64,000 nt of DNA, taken from Erythrobacter sp. CCH5-A1. Its GTDB lineage: Bacteria > Pseudomonadota > Alphaproteobacteria > Sphingomonadales > Sphingomonadaceae. The DNA is taken from contig NZ_LSKQ01000203.1 of NCBI RefSeq assembly GCF_001557115.1, forward strand, positions 26,506 to 90,505, written 5' to 3'. The notes beneath the pieces were generated by a model. The model was not told the origin of the DNA. It did not search any database and saw nothing but the letters and a program-made list of their open reading frames with translations. Of this stretch, positions 60,196 to 64,000 are shown piece by piece (the first letter of the stretch is position 1; the number at the start of each line of letters is the position of its first letter). The position numbers and the translations under genes were made by a program.

Positions 60196-61461
60196 ATGAA
60201 AAAGCCGATTTTTAGCCGTTTTTCCCGTATCCCGACGCTTGCGGGCCTGTCTGTTGCGGCAGTGGCGTTAATGATGTCGCAGGTGGTCCCAGTGACCGCG
60301 CAGTCAGCCGCACCTCCGGTGCCCGGCGGTTCGCCGGCCAATGACCAGCTCGCCTGGGCGAACTTCGTGCGCGCCGTGACGCCCAGCAAGGCGGCACCGG
60401 GCAAGGTTGCTTACGAGACCTGGGCATCGGACCAGGACATCTACGTCACCAATCCGTGCAATCCCGTCACTCCGATCCAGCCGTGCAATCGTCCGGCATG
60501 GCCAACGGCGCGCAAGGCCAAGGTGCTGGAATCCACGACGATCGGCCATGACCAGTCGACGCGGATCGCTCTTGCCGCCGGAACGGGGACAGTGCAGGCC
60601 ATCGGCCCAAGCCAGGGCTGCGGCAAGCCGGGCGGTCTCGGAGCCGGCAACGCTGCGGCCAATTCGGGTTTCCCGGCGAACGGCTGCGTCGGCGAGGAAG
60701 TGCGGCGTGACCGCGCCTCGTACGACTACATCGTCAACAACGGCCTGTGGTCGAAGTCGGGGTTGATCAACTCCTTCAACGGCGGCGCCCCCGTGGCTTT
60801 CCCGACCAATGCGCTCAACGTCAAGGCTGACTGGATCCCGGTAAAAACCCTAGCGGCCTGGCTGGGCAAGCCCGAATCCTTCGTCAAGGCCAGGTTTTAC
60901 ACCGCGCTCGGCAGTTTGGGCGAAGGCACTCCCGCAACCGTGCTGATGGCGATGACCAGCATGCACGTCTCCATCAAGGCACCGGGCTATCCCAACTGGG
61001 TTTGGGCGAATTTCGAGAATGCCTACACCCCCGGCCGGTGTGATCTGACGGGCTGTGTCGACAATTTCGGAGCGACCAAGCCATTCGTCGCGCCAAACCA
61101 GCAGAACTGGGGGCAGTATGGTGCCTGCGATAAATCACCGGCGGCCATCGCCATGCTGCGCAATGCCAAGGTCCCGCCGATTTTCGCCAATTACTGCCTG
61201 ACCGGCACTCAGGTGGATTACGGCACTTCGGCCAACCCGACCTTGCTCGGCAGCCCGATCATCGAGCCGCTGAACGCAGATGTCCTGATGAACAGATCAT
61301 CGTGCATATCGTGCCATGCGGCAGCCGCGTTCCAAGTGGCCAACAACGGCAAGATTAACTTGCCCTTTTCGGTCCTTGGTTCGGCCCCGATCGGACCGCA
61401 GAACACGCCCGCCGGATTCAAGTCCTATGACTTCATGTGGGGCGTGCTGAAGGCCAACTGA
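60196..61461 (+). CDS. Exported protein with single C-x-x-C-H heme motif
   Basis: Protein of 421 residues with an N-terminal signal (SRIPTLAGLSVAAVALMMSQ, cleavage probably after VTAQ). One cytochrome c motif, CISCH (Cys370, Cys373, His374), lies near the C-terminus in NRSSCISCHAAAAF. At least eight other cysteines (CNPVTPIQPC, GCGKPGG, NGCVGEE, RCDLTGCVD) suggest disulfides in the periplasm. The rest is not a standard cytochrome c fold and I cannot name it; it may be an electron-transfer subunit or a heme-dependent enzyme. AAGGGGG precedes ATG 60196, and two competing hairpins lie in the leader. Transcription ends at the strong hairpin 61491-61526. Base composition seems slightly lower in GC than neighbours. 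Confidence 0.75.
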   Translation: MKKPIFSRFSRIPTLAGLSVAAVALMMSQVVPVTAQSAAPPVPGGSPANDQLAWANFVRAVTPSKAAPGKVAYETWASDQDIYVTNPCNPVTPIQPCNRPAWPTARKAKVLESTTIGHDQSTRIALAAGTGTVQAIGPSQGCGKPGGLGAGNAAANSGFPANGCVGEEVRRDRASYDYIVNNGLWSKSGLINSFNGGAPVAFPTNALNVKADWIPVKTLAAWLGKPESFVKARFYTALGSLGEGTPATVLMAMTSMHVSIKAPGYPNWVWANFENAYTPGRCDLTGCVDNFGATKPFVAPNQQNWGQYGACDKSPAAIAMLRNAKVPPIFANYCLTGTQVDYGTSANPTLLGSPIIEPLNADVLMNRSSCISCHAAAAFQVANNGKINLPFSVLGSAPIGPQNTPAGFKSYDFMWGVLKAN

Positions 61462-61490
61462 CACGGCCTGTCCAGCAATCGGCACAAACA

Positions 61491-61526
61491 GAACGCGCCG
61501 TTCGCCTTGCGAACGGCGCGTTCTTT
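61491..61526. terminator. Bidirectional intrinsic terminator
   Basis: Perfect 15-base-pair GC-rich stem (61491-61505 with 61509-61523) and a three-base loop, followed by TTT on the plus strand. It lies between the one-heme protein stop and the convergent pal stop and can end both. Confidence 0.88.
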
Positions 61527-61575
61527 ATTGGCGGCAGCGAAGGTACCGGGCGCGAGAACCGGTCCCCGCAGGCGG

Positions 61576-62097
61576 TCAATTGATGATGACGCTCGCGGCG
61601 CGGCGGTTCTGCGCCCAGGCGGCTTCGTTCGAGGCGAGCGCGACGGGGCGCTCCTTGCCGTAGCTCACCACCGAAATGCGGCTGCCATCGACGCCGAGGC
61701 TGACCAGATAGGCCTTGGCCGCATTGGCGCGCTTTTCGCCCAGCGCGATATTGTATTCGCGCGTGCCGCGCTCGTCGGCGTGGCCTTCGATGGTGAAGGT
61801 GATCTGCGGATAGCGCGCGAAATACTGCGCCTGCGCCTGGAGCGCGGCGGCATCCTGCGTGTCGACATTGTAGCGGTCGGTATCGAAATAGATCGTGGTC
61901 GAGGAGCCGACCGCCTGCGCGAAATGCGCCTGCGTGCCGACAGCCGGGCCGCCCGGCGTGGTCGGACGCGTGGTCGGGGCGGGGGTCGGCGTGGTCTGCA
62001 CCGGATCGGGCGGCAGATCGACCGGCGCCTTCTTGGCGCAGCCCGCAAGGGCGCTGGCAGAAGCGAGGAGCAGGATCGTCGCAAGCTTGGTGTTCAT
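61576..62097 (-). CDS. pal: Peptidoglycan-associated lipoprotein Pal
   Basis: Lipoprotein of 173 residues in the outer membrane, part of the Tol-Pal envelope-constriction system. Signal peptide with lipobox LAGC (Cys20), a Pro/Thr-rich linker, and a C-terminal OmpA-like domain: IYFDTDRYNVD, then IEGHADERGTREYNIALGEKRANAAKAYL, where the Asp and Arg bind meso-diaminopimelate. The family length and order match. It lies 26 bases after tolB on the same strand and is the last tol-pal gene before the terminator. Confidence 0.96.
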   Translation of the reverse strand: MNTKLATILLLASASALAGCAKKAPVDLPPDPVQTTPTPAPTTRPTTPGGPAVGTQAHFAQAVGSSTTIYFDTDRYNVDTQDAAALQAQAQYFARYPQITFTIEGHADERGTREYNIALGEKRANAAKAYLVSLGVDGSRISVVSYGKERPVALASNEAAWAQNRRAASVIIN

Positions 62098-62123
62098 CGC
62101 TCGTGTTCCTTTCGTGGCAAATC

Positions 62124-63512
62124 TCAGGGGCGGATCGGGCCCCAGGCGGGGTCGGAGGCGTCAACCGGGGTCGGCAGGCGGCGTTCGTTCTGGCCGGTGA
62201 GGTCGACCTGCCAGATGCCCGAACGCCCGGTGTTCTTCTCGGTGCGGAAGAACTGGATGATGCGGCCGTTGGGCGCCCAGGTCGGCGCCTCGTCCTGCCA
62301 GCCGCGGGTGAGCACGCGCATGCCGCCGCCCGAGGTGTTCATCACCGCGACGTTGAAGTCGCCCGCGATCCGCGTGAAGGCAATCTGGTCGCCGCGCGGG
62401 CTCCATTCGGGCGTGGCGCAGCGCCCGCCGAAAAAGCTGATGCGCTTCTGGTTCGAGCCGTCCGCGTCCATCACGTAGCACTGCTGGCTGCCCGAACGGT
62501 CGCTTTCGAACACGATCTTGCTGCCGTCCGGCGAGAAGCTGCCGCCCACGTCGATCCCGGGATTGTCGGTGAGCTTCTTCGCGGTGCCGCCGGTTACGGG
62601 GATGCGATAGATGTCGGTATTGCCCGCGACCGCCATCGAGAACAGGATCGACTTGCCGTCGGGCGACCAGCGCGGGGCGAGCGTGGGGTTCCGGTTCTCG
62701 GTGACGAGGGTCTGCTTGCCGCTGCCGATGTCGTAGACATAGATGCGCGGGTTGCCGTCGACATAGGAAAGGTAGAGGATCTTCGAATAGTCGGGCGAAT
62801 AGCGCGGGGTGAGCGCGGTGGCGCTGCCGAGCGTCAGGAAGCGGTGGTTCGCCCCGTCGCTGTCCATCACCGCGAGCCGCTTGACCCGGCGGTCCTTGGG
62901 CCCGGTCTCGGCGATATAGGCGATGCGGCTGTCGAAGAACGGGCTCTCGCCGGTGAGGCGGCTGAAGATGAGGTCGCTGCACTTGTGCGCCGCGCGCCGC
63001 CAGTCGGCCGCGGCGACCACCCAGCCTTCCTTCACCAGCTGCTGCTGGAGCTGGACGTCGTAGAGGTAGCAGCCGACCACGAGGCGCCCGTCATCGCGCG
63101 CGGTGACATAGCCCTGCACCAGCATCTCGGCCCCCTGCCCGGCCCAGGCGCCATAGGCAGGCGCGCGCACGGCAGAGAAGGCGGGCTGCGGCAGGCTGTC
63201 GGGGCCGACGGGCTTGAACAGGCCGTTGTTGCGCAGGTTTGCGGTGATCACCCGCGCGATCTCGCGGCCCAATGCGCCGGTGCCTGCCTCGTTGGCGGGG
63301 GTCGCACGCTCGCGGTCAGTGGCGAAGGCGGGGATGGCGATGCCGATATCGGACCAGGCGGCCTCGTCGGTGATGCGGATCTCCACATCTTCGTCAGCGC
63401 TGCTGTCGATCACTTCGACCGGAGCGGTCTCGCCCTGCGGTGCGCCAAGGTCCTGCGCGGCGGCAGGCAGGGTGGCGGTTCCGGCGAGCAGCAAGGCAAT
63501 CAGCGCCTTCAT
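62124..63512 (-). CDS. tolB: Tol-Pal system protein TolB
   Basis: Periplasmic protein of 462 residues: signal peptide ending LPAAAQ, an N-terminal alpha/beta domain (AIPAFATDRERATPANEAG, VITANLRNNGLFKPVG) and a six-bladed beta-propeller with repeated D-G-x-x-I/L-F/Y units (DGKSILFSM, DGSKIVFESDRSGSQQ, RGDQIAFTRIAGDF). TolB binds Pal through the propeller and TolA through the N-terminus. The ATG overlaps the TolA stop by one base (TAATG), so translation is coupled. Assignment is firm. Confidence 0.96.
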   Translation of the reverse strand: MKALIALLLAGTATLPAAAQDLGAPQGETAPVEVIDSSADEDVEIRITDEAAWSDIGIAIPAFATDRERATPANEAGTGALGREIARVITANLRNNGLFKPVGPDSLPQPAFSAVRAPAYGAWAGQGAEMLVQGYVTARDDGRLVVGCYLYDVQLQQQLVKEGWVVAAADWRRAAHKCSDLIFSRLTGESPFFDSRIAYIAETGPKDRRVKRLAVMDSDGANHRFLTLGSATALTPRYSPDYSKILYLSYVDGNPRIYVYDIGSGKQTLVTENRNPTLAPRWSPDGKSILFSMAVAGNTDIYRIPVTGGTAKKLTDNPGIDVGGSFSPDGSKIVFESDRSGSQQCYVMDADGSNQKRISFFGGRCATPEWSPRGDQIAFTRIAGDFNVAVMNTSGGGMRVLTRGWQDEAPTWAPNGRIIQFFRTEKNTGRSGIWQVDLTGQNERRLPTPVDASDPAWGPIRP

Positions 63513-64000
63513 TACGAATTCCTATCGAAGACCAGAGTGAAGCTGTTTTTATCGGCAGGCACCGGGAAGGGAACCTTGAATTGGCCGACGAGCTTGATCG
63601 CCCGCACCGCTTCCTCCCGGTGGCGGGCGACCTGGTTGCGGTTGAGATCGGTGACGCCGGTGGTGGCGCCGAGGAATTCAGGCTCGCCGGCGAGCGTCCC
63701 GTCGGGGTTGAGCCGGAAACGCACACGGGTGACGAGCTTCTCGGCATCGGGGCCCTGGGGCACGCGGCCCTGCCACTTGGCCCTGACCTGTCGCGCGACC
63801 GCGCTGCGCAGCGAAGCGAGCTCGGTTGCGCCGATCACCTGGGCCGGCGCGCGGGTTTCGGTGGTGGTGGTCGAGCTGCCCTTGCCGTCGAGGAAATCGT
63901 CGCCGATGCGCGGCGCGCCGCCCGGTTTGCCGGTGGTCTGCCGCGGCGGGGTGGTCACCTGCTTGGGCGGGGTGCGGTCGGGGCGCGATCGGTCGCGGGT
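63512..64000 (-). CDS. tolA: TolA-like protein, partial (N-terminus beyond window)
   Basis: Open to the window edge; 162 residues are visible. A Pro/Lys/Arg/Thr-rich stretch (RPDRTPPKQ, TTPPRQTTGKPGG) of the membrane-to-envelope linker leads to a C-terminal domain from about LASLRSAVARQVRAKWQGRVPQGPDAEKL, with VRFRLNPDGTLAGEPEF as in TolA/TonB C-terminal domains. The usual TolA energy-transducing anchor would lie upstream. Position directly before tolB supports TolA over TonB. The TAA stop overlaps the tolB start. Confidence 0.85.
   Translation of the reverse strand, partial: TRDRSRPDRTPPKQVTTPPRQTTGKPGGAPRIGDDFLDGKGSSTTTTETRAPAQVIGATELASLRSAVARQVRAKWQGRVPQGPDAEKLVTRVRFRLNPDGTLAGEPEFLGATTGVTDLNRNQVARHREEAVRAIKLVGQFKVPFPVPADKNSFTLVFDRNS

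Overview
The window is high-GC, gene-dense bacterial chromosome. Gene content fits an alphaproteobacterium of the order Sphingomonadales, most likely Erythrobacteraceae: two TonB-dependent receptors, a single RelA/SpoT-type enzyme, a DUF1800/DUF1501 pair, PdeM, HemF, infC starting at ATA, and a tol-pal operon. This placement is inferred from gene content, because no rRNA is present. No intergenic gap exceeds 300 bases, and I see no transposase, integrase, prophage or CRISPR array.

Layout. 1-2,859: partial TetR regulator, alpha/beta hydrolase and a wax ester synthase/diacylglycerol acyltransferase with a basic Ala/Lys/Pro tail. 2,960-9,103: tightly overlapped operon of fused 5-oxoprolinase, DUF969 and DUF979 membrane proteins and DUF2891. 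9,149-16,517: acyl-CoA dehydrogenase, DUF1800/DUF1501 pair, and an exported amidohydrolase plus M20 peptidase. 16,587-25,642: FAD oxidoreductase, Rieske oxygenase, BetI-like TetR, APC permease, TonB receptor and TPR-sulfotransferase. 25,727-31,634: S-formylglutathione hydrolase, Tat-exported aminotransferase, TauE/SafE permease and a second TonB receptor. 31,695-36,993: GNAT, then a divergent set of GGDEF-EAL protein, cupredoxin-like protein, DUF3034 outer membrane protein and exported truncated haemoglobin.

37,209-46,126 is the most unusual part. An M48-like metallopeptidase is translationally coupled (GTGA overlap) to an 1827-residue fusion of a degenerate protein-kinase C-lobe, DUF4011, a superfamily 1 helicase, an MTES_1575-like nuclease fold and a WGR domain. 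A small membrane protein resembling an A24 prepilin peptidase without its aspartates follows, then a convergent 597-residue protein of unknown function. The block ends at a tRNA-Ser(GGA) whose 3' end faces it. I read it as a candidate, possibly undescribed, defence module with a helicase related to that of Mokosh systems.

46,598-64,000 is mostly core genome: cyclophilin, VOC protein, Rsh, HemF, PdeM, MarR-type regulator, IF-3, a DASS transporter, a NUC1 endonuclease, an SDR lacking its catalytic pair, DUF4274, DUF1963, a J-domain protein, a small hydrophobic protein, an exported one-heme protein behind a leader with two competing hairpins, and pal-tolB-tolA. Same-strand neighbours often overlap by ATGA, and four convergent pairs share a four-base CTAR stop overlap.
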